A DNA stretch of 64,000 nt from Chromatiaceae bacterium (GTDB lineage: Bacteria; Pseudomonadota; Gammaproteobacteria; Chromatiales; Chromatiaceae), in contig REDK01000127.1 of the NCBI GenBank assembly GCA_007693535.1, positions 1 through 64,000 of the forward strand. The letters run 5' to 3'. Below the pieces are notes generated by a model. That model searched no databases. It was not told where the DNA came from and was given only the letters and a program-made list of their open reading frames with translations. Below are positions 1 through 9,232 of the stretch, piece by piece. Every line of letters begins with the position of its first letter. The stretch's first letter is position 1. The position numbers and the translations under genes are program-made.

Positions 1-506
1 GCACGTCCGGATCTGTGGGAGCCGCGGGTGTGCAAGCACCCGCGGCCACCTGGCCTAACCCCCGGGTGACACCGAAAACTGACCCATCCCGGGGCGCTTG
101 GTTGGTAGGATGGAACCTGCGCCAGGGATCGAAGGCGATCTGCATTGGTTGCCCCGGCGCCGTCCCGAGTCATCGAGACCTGTCGCAAGCGTGGTCGCTC
201 GCCTTGGCCGGACCTGGTCGAGGTGATCCGCCAACACCCTGAAGGGCTGCAGGCCGGCGCAGACCTGATGCCTCCGATCGAGCCGCTGGGAGCAGCGAGG
301 GGCTGGCCGATGACCCCCGGCGCCAGGTAGCGCGGCGCATCGACCAGGCCTCACCAGGCCCCACCTGGCGCGCCGGCGGACCTCGGCGATCGGTCGCGTT
401 CACGTCGGCGGTCGGCTGCGGCAAGCAGCGCTGGTTGATGCGCTGCCGGCTGGCAGCGGGTGCGCTGAGCTGCCCGCGCCGCTGCCCGCCATGCCTCTGC
501 CCCAGA
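1..506. other. Non-coding or decayed DNA at left edge
   Basis: No convincing gene is seen. Open frames here are short, overlap each other on both strands and show no recognisable motif. The stretch contains an IS21-like terminus (listed separately) and then high-GC sequence up to the HTH remnant. It could be the inside of a decayed insertion sequence that continues beyond the left edge. Confidence 0.4.
65..96. repeat. Possible IS21-family terminal repeat
   Basis: The stretch reading TGACACCGAAAACTGACCCA (from about 66) resembles the ends of IS21-family elements, which often carry a motif of the type TG-N-CACCGAAAACTGACCCA. No istA or istB frame and no matching second end is visible in the window. 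It is therefore either the terminus of an element outside the window or a solo remnant. The assignment is by remembered consensus only. Confidence 0.35.
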
Positions 507-824
507 TCAGCTTGGTGGTGGGGTTGCCCGGATCGGGGTGTTCAGGATCTTCCAGCGCTGCCTGATCTCGGCCACCACGGACCGCTCGCGCAAGTGCCAG
601 CGGCCGCCGCCTTGTCCGCCGAAGCGATGGTGGTCGAGCGTCACGCCCGGTTGGCGCAGTGGTGCGATGCGGCGGGTCAGCGTGGCCCGCGAGCAGCCCA
701 GACGGGCGCCGATCTCAGCGGTCGTGGTCGCCTCCTGGTCGGCGATCAGCAGCGCAAGTTGTCGGGCGCGTGGATTGCGCCTGCGGGTTCGGCGGCAGAG
801 CAGGGGAGGGGGCCGGCGACGGGC
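507..824 (-). pseudogene. HTH regulator remnant (WYL/DeoR-like DNA-binding domain)
   Basis: On the minus strand a frame of 105 codons is open between in-frame stops at 825-827 and 507-509. It contains a typical winged-helix start: a stretch beginning RQLALLIADQ, then TTTAEIGARLGCSRATLTRR as the recognition helix-turn-helix, then a Gly-rich wing. This is the layout of the N-terminal HTH_11 domain of WYL/DeoR-type regulators. There is no ATG, and the effector domain expected after the HTH is missing because the frame stops about 30 codons later. I read it as a truncated or decayed regulator. It may be linked historically to the adjacent dehydrogenase, since it lies just upstream and divergent. 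A short live gene with a non-ATG start cannot be excluded. Confidence 0.35.
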
Positions 825-958
825 CTAGCGGCTGCAACGGTGTCGGATGCTGTGCCGATTCTGCCGATCCCTGTCGCTCGCTCGGTGCGTTACCGAATCC
901 TGTACAAGCCCCCATCTCGACCAGATCACGCCAACCGCGAGCCATCCTGGAGGAGTCC

Positions 959-1963
959 ATGCCGTTCAATGCCTATGCCGCCACTGCTGCCGGTGCCCCG
1001 CTGACCCCGCACCAGTTCGAGCCCGGGCCGCTCGGGGCGCGGCAGGTGCAGGTGCGGGTGGAATCTTGCGGCATCTGTCACAGCGATCTCAGCATGATCC
1101 ACAACGAATGGGGCATGACCCAGTTCCCGCTGGTGCCAGGCCACGAGGTAGTCGGGATCATCGAGGCGGTGGGCAGCGCGGTCGAACATCTGGCGCTCGG
1201 CCAACGTGTCGGGGTTGGCTGGTTTTCGGGGTCCTGCCAGCATTGTCACTGGTGCCTGTCCGGTCATCACAACCTGTGCGCGGGGGTCGAGGGCATCCTG
1301 ATCGGTCGCCCGGGTGGCTTTGCGGATCGGGTGCAGGTGGATGCCCTGTGGGCGGTCCCGCTGCCGGCGGAGCTGGACCCGGTCAGTGCCGGGCCGCTGT
1401 TCTGCGGTGGCATTACCGTCTTCAGTCCCATCGTCGAATGCGGCGTGCGGCCGACCGATCGGGTCGGCGTGGTCGGGATCGGCGGTCTTGGCCATCTGGC
1501 GCTGCAATTCCTGCGCGCCTGGGGCTGCGAGGTGACCGCGTTCTCGTCGACGCCGGCCAAGGCCGAGGCGGCGCGGGCGCTGGGTGCCCATGATGTCATC
1601 GATGCGCGCGACCCAGCCGCGCTGGCCGCGGCGGCCGGCCGCTATGACTTTATCCTGGTCACCGTGAACGTCCCGCTGGATTGGGAAGCCTATCTGGCGC
1701 TGCTGCGCCCGCAGGGCCGGCTGCATGTGGTGGGGGCGGTGTTGGAGCCGATCGCGGTGCAGGCCTTCTCGCTGTTGGCCGGGCAGAAATCGCTGTCTGC
1801 CAGCCCGCTCGGCAGCCCGGCCACGGTCGCTCAGATGCTGGACTTCGCAGCCCGCCATGGCATCGCGCCGCGGGTCAAGACCTATCCCTTCGCTGAGGTC
1901 AACGCGGCGCTGGCCGAGCTGGCCCGGGACCGCCCGGCGCACCGGCTGGTGCTGACCCATTGA
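959..1963 (+). CDS. Zinc-dependent alcohol dehydrogenase (MDR family)
   Basis: A 334-residue medium-chain dehydrogenase/reductase that should interconvert an alcohol and an aldehyde with NAD(P)H in the cytosol. Catalytic zinc ligands are visible as Cys40 (in CGICHSD), His62-Glu63 (GHE) and Cys149. The structural zinc lobe has Cys93, Cys96, Cys99 and Cys107. The Rossmann motif GIGGLG is at 173-178. This pattern fits the cinnamyl/YahK-like zinc ADH branch, but the substrate cannot be read from sequence. The ATG at 959 is preceded by a good GGAGGAG ribosome site about 5 bases upstream. A much longer upstream frame exists but has no family similarity, so it was discarded. It ends 41 bases before the convergent Pat-type gene. 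Confidence 0.88.
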   Translation: MPFNAYAATAAGAPLTPHQFEPGPLGARQVQVRVESCGICHSDLSMIHNEWGMTQFPLVPGHEVVGIIEAVGSAVEHLALGQRVGVGWFSGSCQHCHWCLSGHHNLCAGVEGILIGRPGGFADRVQVDALWAVPLPAELDPVSAGPLFCGGITVFSPIVECGVRPTDRVGVVGIGGLGHLALQFLRAWGCEVTAFSSTPAKAEAARALGAHDVIDARDPAALAAAAGRYDFILVTVNVPLDWEAYLALLRPQGRLHVVGAVLEPIAVQAFSLLAGQKSLSASPLGSPATVAQMLDFAARHGIAPRVKTYPFAEVNAALAELARDRPAHRLVLTH

Positions 1964-2004
1964 GCGAGCGCGGTGCACCAGCCAGCCGGTGCGCCGCGCT
2001 CGCC

Positions 2005-4683
2005 CTACAGGACCTTGGAGACCAGCTTGAGGCTCGGGTCGTTGCGGTCGCTCTCGATGCGAAAGCCGAGCGATCGGACCAGTGCCAGCATGTTGTTATT
2101 GGCGCTCAGGACCTCGCCTTCCATGATGCGCAGGCCGCGCTGGCGGGCGTTGTGCATTAACGATCGCATCATGCGGGCGCCGATGCCGCGGCCCTGGACC
2201 GCATCGGAGACGACGATGGCGAATTCGCAGGTATCACCACCGGGGCGCGACATGTAGCGGGCGACCCCGACCATCACCTCGCTGCCGGCCTCGTCCATGA
2301 CCCCGATCAGGGCCATCTCGCGGTCGTAATCGATCTGGGTGAAGCGGACCAGCATCTCCGGGGTCAGCTCCTTGATCGCCTGCATGAAGCGGAAATACTT
2401 GGTCTGCTCCGACAGGCTGCGGATGAAGTCCTTCTCGATATGGGCATCCTCGGGGCGGATCGGGCGGATGATCAGGTCGGTGCCGTCGGGCAGCGGGACA
2501 TGCTCGATCAGGTGTTGCGGATAGGGGTGGATCGCCATGTGCCCATACAGCGATTGCTGGGGTGGGCGGTAATTGACCTGGATGCGGGCATCCACCGCCA
2601 CGACGTCGAGATCGGTGCCGATCAGCGGATTGATCCGCATCTCGATGATCTCCGGCAGTTCGCAGACCATCTCCGAGACGCGCTGCAGGATGCGTGCTAG
2701 GGCCTGGCGGTTCATCGGCGGCATATTGCTGAAGGCGCCCATCAGCCGCGCCACCCGGGTGTGTTCGATCATGGTCTGGATGATGAACGCATTGAGCGGG
2801 GGTAGCCCCAAGGAGCGGTCTTCCAGCACGATCATGTCGGTGCCGCCGGCACCGAAGCTGATCACTGGGCCGAACACCGGGTCGCGCGCGACCCCGACCA
2901 TCAGCTCGCGGGCATTGCGGGTCGGGATCATGTGCTCGACGCTGACTCCCCGGATGCGCGCCTCCGGGCGCAGCTTCTGGGCGCGCTCGATCATGTCGGC
3001 GAAGGTCCGGCGCACGCTCTGGGCATCGCTCAGGTTGAGCCGCACCCCATCGACCTCGGACTTGTGGCGGATGTCGTAGGAGTTGATCTTCATCACTACC
3101 GGAAAGCCCAGGGTCTGCGCCGCCATCAGGGCCTCGTTGGCGGTGCGGGCCAGGACCGCCTGGGTGGTGGGGATGCGAAAGGCGGAGAGCACTGCCTTGG
3201 CTTCCAGATTGCCGAGCACCTTGCGGCCCTCGGCCATCACCCCCTCGATGATCAGCCGTGCCCCTTCGACATCGGGCGTGAGCTGCTGCGACAGCGGTCC
3301 CGGCGACTGGATCAGCAACTTGCGGTTGCGCTGCTGTTCGGCCAAGAAGGCGAGCGCCTCCGCCGCCACCTCGGGCGATTCGAAGTGCGGGATGCCGGCC
3401 TCGGAGAACAGGGCATGCGCCTCGGCCACCCGCGAGTCCCCCATCCAGCAGGTCAGCACCGGCTTGCGGGTGGTCTTGGCGACCGCGATCACCTGCTGGG
3501 CGAAGCTGGTCGGGTCGCAGGTGGCCAGCGGTGCAGCCAGGGCCAGCAGGCCGTCCACCCCGTCATCGGCCAGGCAGGCATCCAGGGCGGTGCGACAGCG
3601 TTCGTTATCGGCATCGCCGATGACATCGACCGGATTGCCGTGCGACCAGTAGGCGGGCAGGGACTGCTCCAGGATCTTCATGGTGTTGGCGTTGAATGCC
3701 GCCAGCACCAGCCCGCAGTCCACTGCGCGGTCGGCGGCCAGCACCCCGAGACCCCCGCCGTTGGTCACGATGGCAATGCGGTTGCCGTTGAGCCGGCGGC
3801 CGGTGCCGAAGACCTGGGCGGCGGCGAACAACTGGCTGATACGTTCCACCTGCACCGAGCCGCCGCGCTCCATCACTGCCCGAAATACCTCGGCCGAGCC
3901 GATCGCGCCGCCGGTGTGGGAGTGGGCTGCCCGTGAGCCCTCCAGATGGCGGCCGGCCTTGACCACGATCACCGGCTTCAGCCGGGCCGCCGCGCGCAGA
4001 CCGCTCATGAACCGGCGCGCATCGCGGATGCCTTCGACATAGAGCAGGATGCTGCGGGTCTGGGGGTCGAGGGCGAGATAGTCGAGGATGTCGCCGAAGT
4101 CCACGTCCGCTGCCGCCCCCAGCGAGACCACGGCGGAATAGCCCAGCCGGCGCGGGCCGGACCAGTCCAACATGGCTGCGCAGACCGCCCCGGACTGCGA
4201 TACCAACGCGACATGACCGGGGCGGGTGGGTTCTTCGACGAAGGTGGCATTGAGCCCATGGGCTGGGCGCATCACCCCCAGGCAGTTCGGCCCCAGCACG
4301 CGGACGCGATTGCGCCGGGCCGCTTCGACCACCCGTTCCTGCAACGCGGCGCCGCGCTCGCCGTGGTCGGCGAAGCCGGCCGAATGCACCACTGCCGCCT
4401 TGACCCCGAACTCGCCGCATTGATCCAGGATGCCCGGCACCTGGTCGGCCCCGGTGGCGATCAGGGCCAGGTCGACGCGCTTGTTCAGGCGAGCGAGGTC
4501 GCGATAGCAGGGGTGCCCGGCGACCTTCTCGTGCTTGGGATTGAGGGCATAGACGGCCCCGCGAAAGCTCCCCGAGAGCAGATTGCGGAAGACCATCCCG
4601 CCGATCGAGCCCTGGCGATCGCTGGCGCCGAACACGGCCACGGTATCCGGCACGAAGAACTGGTCGACATCAGTCATGCGCAT
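2005..4683 (-). CDS. Acetate-CoA ligase-like/GNAT fusion (Pat-type protein acetyltransferase)
   Basis: An 892-residue fusion in the order CoA-binding domain (about 1-140), succinyl-CoA-ligase-like domains (about 150-470), ATP-grasp domain (about 490-710) and C-terminal GNAT acetyltransferase (about 730-890, with the acetyl-CoA loop QGRGIGARM). The architecture is that of Pat/PatZ (YfiQ), which acetylates lysines of proteins such as acetyl-CoA synthetase. In the NDP-forming acyl-CoA synthetase family the catalytic His lies in an SHTG motif. Here that motif is intact (His256 in HSHTGG), although characterised Pat enzymes are described as lacking it. A residual ligase activity therefore cannot be ruled out. 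The start MRMTD at 4683 is plausible; a second ATG lies two codons in. The upstream region to 4944 is a divergent intergenic space shared with the deacetylase-fold gene, an attractive pairing of acetylase and deacetylase. Confidence 0.9.
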   Translation of the reverse strand: MRMTDVDQFFVPDTVAVFGASDRQGSIGGMVFRNLLSGSFRGAVYALNPKHEKVAGHPCYRDLARLNKRVDLALIATGADQVPGILDQCGEFGVKAAVVHSAGFADHGERGAALQERVVEAARRNRVRVLGPNCLGVMRPAHGLNATFVEEPTRPGHVALVSQSGAVCAAMLDWSGPRRLGYSAVVSLGAAADVDFGDILDYLALDPQTRSILLYVEGIRDARRFMSGLRAAARLKPVIVVKAGRHLEGSRAAHSHTGGAIGSAEVFRAVMERGGSVQVERISQLFAAAQVFGTGRRLNGNRIAIVTNGGGLGVLAADRAVDCGLVLAAFNANTMKILEQSLPAYWSHGNPVDVIGDADNERCRTALDACLADDGVDGLLALAAPLATCDPTSFAQQVIAVAKTTRKPVLTCWMGDSRVAEAHALFSEAGIPHFESPEVAAEALAFLAEQQRNRKLLIQSPGPLSQQLTPDVEGARLIIEGVMAEGRKVLGNLEAKAVLSAFRIPTTQAVLARTANEALMAAQTLGFPVVMKINSYDIRHKSEVDGVRLNLSDAQSVRRTFADMIERAQKLRPEARIRGVSVEHMIPTRNARELMVGVARDPVFGPVISFGAGGTDMIVLEDRSLGLPPLNAFIIQTMIEHTRVARLMGAFSNMPPMNRQALARILQRVSEMVCELPEIIEMRINPLIGTDLDVVAVDARIQVNYRPPQQSLYGHMAIHPYPQHLIEHVPLPDGTDLIIRPIRPEDAHIEKDFIRSLSEQTKYFRFMQAIKELTPEMLVRFTQIDYDREMALIGVMDEAGSEVMVGVARYMSRPGGDTCEFAIVVSDAVQGRGIGARMMRSLMHNARQRGLRIMEGEVLSANNNMLALVRSLGFRIESDRNDPSLKLVSKVL

Positions 4684-4943
4684 GCAGGGGGGTCTCCTTT
4701 GGGGGTAGTCTCAGGTCACGGTCTGGACGCGCGGCGGCGGCTGCCGTCGCGCGGGCTGCCAGCACCCACCTCTGATATCGACTCGCTGGCGACGCGCGGG
4801 CGCCGGGAACGGGATTAAGCTAGGTGCCGGGGCGCTGGCCCGTTGCCGGCGTGCGCCGTGCCCTTGGTTCGCTGTCTTGCGGTGCCCACCCTGGCCGTCA
4901 CGACAGCCGTCTCCCGCCTGCCGCAGATGGAACAGGACCTGCC

Positions 4944-5897
4944 ATGAACCTCGCCTTCATCTCCCATCACGAATGCCATGACCATCACATGGGTGCCCAC
5001 CATGTGGAGGTGCCGGAGCGCCTCGATGCCATCCGCGACCGACTGATCGCCTCTGGCATGGAGTGTCTGGTGACCCACTATGATGCGCCGCTGGCCACCC
5101 GCGAACAATTGCTGCATGTGCACAATGCGGCCTACATCGATGCCATCGTTGCTGCTTCGCCCAAGGCCGGCGACGTGCTGGCTTGGCTTGACGGCGACAC
5201 CGCGATGTCCCGCGGCACCTTCCGCGCCGCCCTGCGCGCCGCCGGCGCGGCCACCCTGGCGGTCGACCTGGTGATGGGCGAGCGCCACCATGCCGCCTTC
5301 TGCGCCGTCCGCCCGCCGGGTCATCATGCCGAGCGGGCCGCAGCCATGGGGTTCTGCTTCTTCAACAATGTCGCCGTCGGCGCTGCCCACGCCCTGGTCG
5401 AGCACGGGCTGGGCCGCGTCGCCATCATCGATTTCGATGTGCACCACGGCAATGGCACCGAGGACATCTTCGCCGGTGACGAGCGGGTGCTGTTCTGCTC
5501 CAGTTTCCAGCATCCCTTCTATCCTGGGACCGGCGCCCACGCCACCGCCCCCAACGTGGTCAACGTTCCGTTGCCGGCGCGCACCGACGGGGCTGCCTTC
5601 CGGGCCGCGGTGACGCGCAGTTGGTTGCCGCGCCTGGAGGCCTTCGCGCCGCAACTGTTGGTGATCTCGGCCGGCTTCGACGGTCATGCCGAGGACGATA
5701 TGGCCAACTTCAATCTGCGTGAGGCCGACTACGCCTGGATCACCCGGCAACTGCACGATCTGGCCGCGCGGCACGCGGGCGGGCGCATCGTGTCCTGTCT
5801 GGAGGGGGGCTATAACCTGTCGGCCCTCGGGCGCTCGGTCAGTACCCATATCGATGAGCTGATTGGCCATGGTCCGGGGGCGCCGGCCTGCCCCTGA
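4944..5897 (+). CDS. Histone deacetylase family protein (Zn amidohydrolase)
   Basis: A 317-residue arginase/deacetylase-fold hydrolase predicted to remove acetyl groups from lysine or polyamine substrates in the cytosol. The active-site elements are all present: RPPGHH at 123-128 (His127 and His128 charge relay), DFDVHHGNG with zinc ligands Asp165 and His167, Asp246 in SAGFD, and a Gly-Gly-Tyr loop near residue 300. The ATG at 4944 was chosen because homology begins there (NLAFISH); an upstream in-frame ATG at 4824 adds 40 residues without family features. It is divergent from the Pat-type acetyltransferase gene, so the two may act on the same acetylation cycle. That link is inferred from position only. 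Confidence 0.88.
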   Translation: MNLAFISHHECHDHHMGAHHVEVPERLDAIRDRLIASGMECLVTHYDAPLATREQLLHVHNAAYIDAIVAASPKAGDVLAWLDGDTAMSRGTFRAALRAAGAATLAVDLVMGERHHAAFCAVRPPGHHAERAAAMGFCFFNNVAVGAAHALVEHGLGRVAIIDFDVHHGNGTEDIFAGDERVLFCSSFQHPFYPGTGAHATAPNVVNVPLPARTDGAAFRAAVTRSWLPRLEAFAPQLLVISAGFDGHAEDDMANFNLREADYAWITRQLHDLAARHAGGRIVSCLEGGYNLSALGRSVSTHIDELIGHGPGAPACP

Positions 5898-5972
5898 TCA
5901 GTCCCGGCGCAATCCCGGCGCAATTCCGGCATGCGTCGATGGGGGCGAGATCCGGCCAGCGCGTGCCGCCGC

Positions 5973-7967
5973 TCAATCGGCCTCAGCCGCTGGCAGATAT
6001 ACGCGCACTAAGGTGCCGGCACCGGGTGCGGAGCGCACCTCGAGGTGGCCGCCATGCAATTCCACTAGGCGTCGCACGATCGCCAACCCGAGCCCGTTGC
6101 CGCCGGGTCGGCCGCTGACGAAGGGCTCGCCGATGCGCCCGAGCACGGCCGGCGGGATGCTGGGACCGCCGTTGCGCACGCTGATGGTGATCTGCCCGCC
6201 GCGCGACTCGTGGTGGATGGCGATCACGACGGTCTCCTCCGGCGGGGCTGCGGCACAGGCATTGCGCAGCAGATTGGCCAGGATCTGCATGATGCGATCG
6301 CGGTCGGCCAGTAGCTGCGCCGGTGGGTCGGCCGAGGGCGGGCTGAGGCGTAGCTGCCGCTCGGTGCACGGGGGCTGCGCCTGCTGCAGGGTGATGGCCG
6401 CGCGCACCAGATCGACCGCCGACCAGACCTGTAGGTCCAGGCGCAGTGGGCGGGCATAGATCAGGATATCCTCGATCAGCCGCTCCATGCGCGCCGCCTC
6501 GCCGCTGGCCAGGTCCAGGCGACGGCGGGCGCCGTCGGCCAACGGCTGGCGCCCCAGATGCTCCAGCGCCAGACCGATGGTTGTCAGCGGTGAGCGCAGT
6601 TCGTGGGCGATCCCGGAGACAAAGCCGCCGATGGCGGCCAGCCGCCCGCGCTCGGCCAGGCGCATGGTGCGCCCGAAACTGGTCCCGATCAGGGCGGCGA
6701 TATTGTTCAGAAAGCGCAGATGCGCCTCGTCATAGCGCCCCGGGGCGCGGGTCGCAAAGGCGATCACCCCCGGCACCGGGCTCTCGCTGGACGGGCCCAC
6801 CGGTAGGAAGATCACATCCTGCATGCCGCGGCTGGCGATCGCGCGCAGGAATTCATGCCGCGGACGGGCCAGCGCCGTGGGCAGATCGGCGATGTGGAGC
6901 GGGTGGCCCTGGGCCAGTGCAGCCTCCAGCAGGGTGCCCGGAAGCCGAAACAGGGTCTTGGCGTCTGGCTCCGGGATGCCGTCCAGGGTGCTCGCCTCCA
7001 GGCGCACGCTGCTGCTGTCGCCGTTGGCCAGCACCACGCCGATCCAGTCGAAGCGCAACAGGCCGCGGAATTCACGCGCGATCAGGGTGACCACCTGATC
7101 CAGGTCCTGGCCGCGCTGCAGCGCGTCGCTGAGCCGAAACAGCAGGTCCAGACGCCCGGCCAGGGCATTGAAGCGGACGGCCAGGGTGCGCGCCTCGCTC
7201 GCCCCCTCGACTGCCACCCGATGGGCGAAGTCGCCATCGGCGACGCGTTGGAACCCGGCCATGGTGCGCTGCAGCGGGCGCAGGGCGCGATAATGGAGCA
7301 ACAGGAGCAGTCCCAGCGCCAGCAGGCTGCCGGCCGCGATCAGTGTCCAGGTCAATCCGCGCATGCGCCGGTGTTCGCCCTCGGCCCAGGTGCGCAGGCT
7401 ATCGGTCAGCGCCGCGCTGGCCGTCTGCAGCATTGCCGCCGCGGCGATGTTGTGCTCGGCAGCCCATTCTAGCCGTGGCTTTTCCAAGTCGTCGCCGAGG
7501 GCCGCCATCAGCCCTTGCCGGTAGTCTTGCCAGACCGACTCCAGATGCCTGATGGCGGCGGTGACCCGGGGGTCGGCCGGGGTCGCCTGTCGTGGTGCCC
7601 CAGGGCGTCCGATCGCCGCGCTCAGGTCGCCGACCATGAAGCCGTCGATGACCTGGTCGAACAGCGCGATCTGGCCGCTGAGGTCTTGCCAGTACAGACG
7701 CACATCGCGGAAATAGGTGGGATAGTCGCGCGGCGCGTTCTGCTTGTAGTTGAGCGCCTGCAGGTGTAATTGCTGCGCGGTTAGCTCCAGCCGGGCGGCT
7801 ACCGCCACCACCCGGTCATAGTCGATCTGGCGCTGGAAGGCGTCCAGCGTGGTGAGGCTGGTCAGGGCAAAGACCAGGATCAGCGCGGCGAAGGCGAGGG
7901 CGATCTGCATCCGCAGACTGCCCAGGGTGACACCCAGGCGCTGGTGAAGCGGTAATGGCAATGACAT
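5973..7967 (-). CDS. Membrane sensor histidine kinase (HAMP-GAF-HisKA)
   Basis: A 664-residue inner-membrane sensor kinase. There is a transmembrane helix at about 18-40, a periplasmic domain of roughly 160 residues, a second helix at about 205-227, a HAMP linker (about 228-280), a GAF-like domain (about 285-435), then the dimerisation/phosphoacceptor motif SGIAHELRSP with His455. The ATPase domain shows an N-box (LANLLRNAC) and a G-box (GNGLGLAIV). No response-regulator gene is adjacent, so it is an orphan kinase whose partner must be elsewhere. The ligand is unknown. The gene runs on the minus strand, converging with the deacetylase-fold gene and divergent from prmB. Confidence 0.9.
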   Translation of the reverse strand: MSLPLPLHQRLGVTLGSLRMQIALAFAALILVFALTSLTTLDAFQRQIDYDRVVAVAARLELTAQQLHLQALNYKQNAPRDYPTYFRDVRLYWQDLSGQIALFDQVIDGFMVGDLSAAIGRPGAPRQATPADPRVTAAIRHLESVWQDYRQGLMAALGDDLEKPRLEWAAEHNIAAAAMLQTASAALTDSLRTWAEGEHRRMRGLTWTLIAAGSLLALGLLLLLHYRALRPLQRTMAGFQRVADGDFAHRVAVEGASEARTLAVRFNALAGRLDLLFRLSDALQRGQDLDQVVTLIAREFRGLLRFDWIGVVLANGDSSSVRLEASTLDGIPEPDAKTLFRLPGTLLEAALAQGHPLHIADLPTALARPRHEFLRAIASRGMQDVIFLPVGPSSESPVPGVIAFATRAPGRYDEAHLRFLNNIAALIGTSFGRTMRLAERGRLAAIGGFVSGIAHELRSPLTTIGLALEHLGRQPLADGARRRLDLASGEAARMERLIEDILIYARPLRLDLQVWSAVDLVRAAITLQQAQPPCTERQLRLSPPSADPPAQLLADRDRIMQILANLLRNACAAAPPEETVVIAIHHESRGGQITISVRNGGPSIPPAVLGRIGEPFVSGRPGGNGLGLAIVRRLVELHGGHLEVRSAPGAGTLVRVYLPAAEAD

Positions 7968-8245
7968 GGGACCTCCTGGGACCTCTGGGCGCGCGCGGGG
8001 ATGCCGACGGCGCCGCTTGGCCGGGGTCAGTGGCCGGGCGCGGTGAAGGTGCTATTCTTGATGATCTGCCGCGGGTTTGGCCAAATGCCCGCGAGCGCCG
8101 CCCGAGCGCGTTTCGGGGCCATCGCAAACGCCCCGCTCGGCCCGCTTCACCCCGGCAGTATCGGGATCGGCCCGTCTCCACCCGTGCCCCGATCCGGCCT
8201 GCCGGATCATCATCGTCCAGCCAGCCCAGTTGCAGCCATCGGCGC

Positions 8246-9187
8246 ATGTCCGCAGAGACCGACGCACTATTCAGCATTGAAGACTTCATCCGCTGGGGCG
8301 CCAGTCGCTTCAGCGCCGCTGGCCTGTATTTCGGCCATGGCACGGACAACCCCGGTGACGAGGCGGCCTGGCTGGTCGCGCATGCCCTGCATCTGCCGCC
8401 GACGCGGCTGGCAGACTATCGCACCTGTCGGGTCACCGACCGCGAGCGCGGGGCGATCGCCGAACTGCTTGCGCGGCGCATCACCGAGCGCCGTCCGGCC
8501 GCCTATCTGACCGGCCAGACCTGGTTCGCCGGGTTGCCGTTTCTGGTCGATGAGCAGGTCATGGTGCCACGCTCGCCGCTGGCGGAACTGATCGTCAACG
8601 GCTTCGTTCCCTGGCTGGCGCCGGCGCACATCGGCCGCGTACTCGATCTGTGTACCGGTAGCGGCTGTATCGGCATCGCCACCGCCGTGCACCTGCCGGT
8701 AGCCGCGGTGGACCTCGCCGACATCTCCCCGGCGGCGCTGCGGGTAGCGGAACGCAACCGCGCGCTGCATGCGGCCGAGCACGCCCTCGAGGAGCGGGTG
8801 CGGATCATCCAGTCCGACCTCTTCGCCGGCCTCGACGAGCAATCCTACGACCTCATCGTCTCTAATCCGCCCTATGTCAGTGCCGCCGAGATCGATGCCT
8901 TTCCCGCCGAATACCGCCACGAGCCCCGGCTGGCCTTCGCCGCTGGCGTCTCCGGGCTGGACCTGGTGCTGCGCATCCTGCGCGATGCCCCGGACTTTCT
9001 CGATGAGGCCGGGGTGTTGATCTGCGAGGTGGGCAACAGCGCCGCGGCCCTGATCCAGCGCTTTCCCGACGTCCCCTTCACTTGGCTGGAGTTCGAGCAC
9101 GGCGGCGACGGCGTGTTCCTGCTGCACCAGCCGGAGCTGGTGGAGTGGCATCCGCTGTTCGCCGCGGCCGTGGCCGCCCTCGACTGA
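8246..9187 (+). CDS. prmB: Ribosomal protein L3 glutamine methyltransferase PrmB
   Basis: A 313-residue class I SAM-dependent methyltransferase of the HemK/PrmB family, which N5-methylates a glutamine (in ribosomal protein L3 for PrmB). The SAM-binding motif DLCTGSGCIGIA and the amide-binding SNPPY at 206-210 are both present. The N-terminal helical domain (FSIEDFIRWGASRF) fits PrmB better than the release-factor enzyme PrmC. The ATG at 8246 was chosen at the start of homology; the frame is open 97 codons further upstream without features. It is probably transcribed alone or ahead of hemN. Confidence 0.88.
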   Translation: MSAETDALFSIEDFIRWGASRFSAAGLYFGHGTDNPGDEAAWLVAHALHLPPTRLADYRTCRVTDRERGAIAELLARRITERRPAAYLTGQTWFAGLPFLVDEQVMVPRSPLAELIVNGFVPWLAPAHIGRVLDLCTGSGCIGIATAVHLPVAAVDLADISPAALRVAERNRALHAAEHALEERVRIIQSDLFAGLDEQSYDLIVSNPPYVSAAEIDAFPAEYRHEPRLAFAAGVSGLDLVLRILRDAPDFLDEAGVLICEVGNSAAALIQRFPDVPFTWLEFEHGGDGVFLLHQPELVEWHPLFAAAVAALD

Positions 9188-9232
9188 GCCCGGCCGCCAA
9201 TGTCACCGTGCCGCGCCCGTGCCGGTTCATGG

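Noticed and set aside
4815-5870. A 351-codon open frame on the minus strand opposite the deacetylase-fold gene
   Set aside because: It is antisense to a gene with complete catalytic motifs, is rich in Gly, His, Arg and Gln and matches no family. Long antisense frames are expected in such GC-rich DNA.
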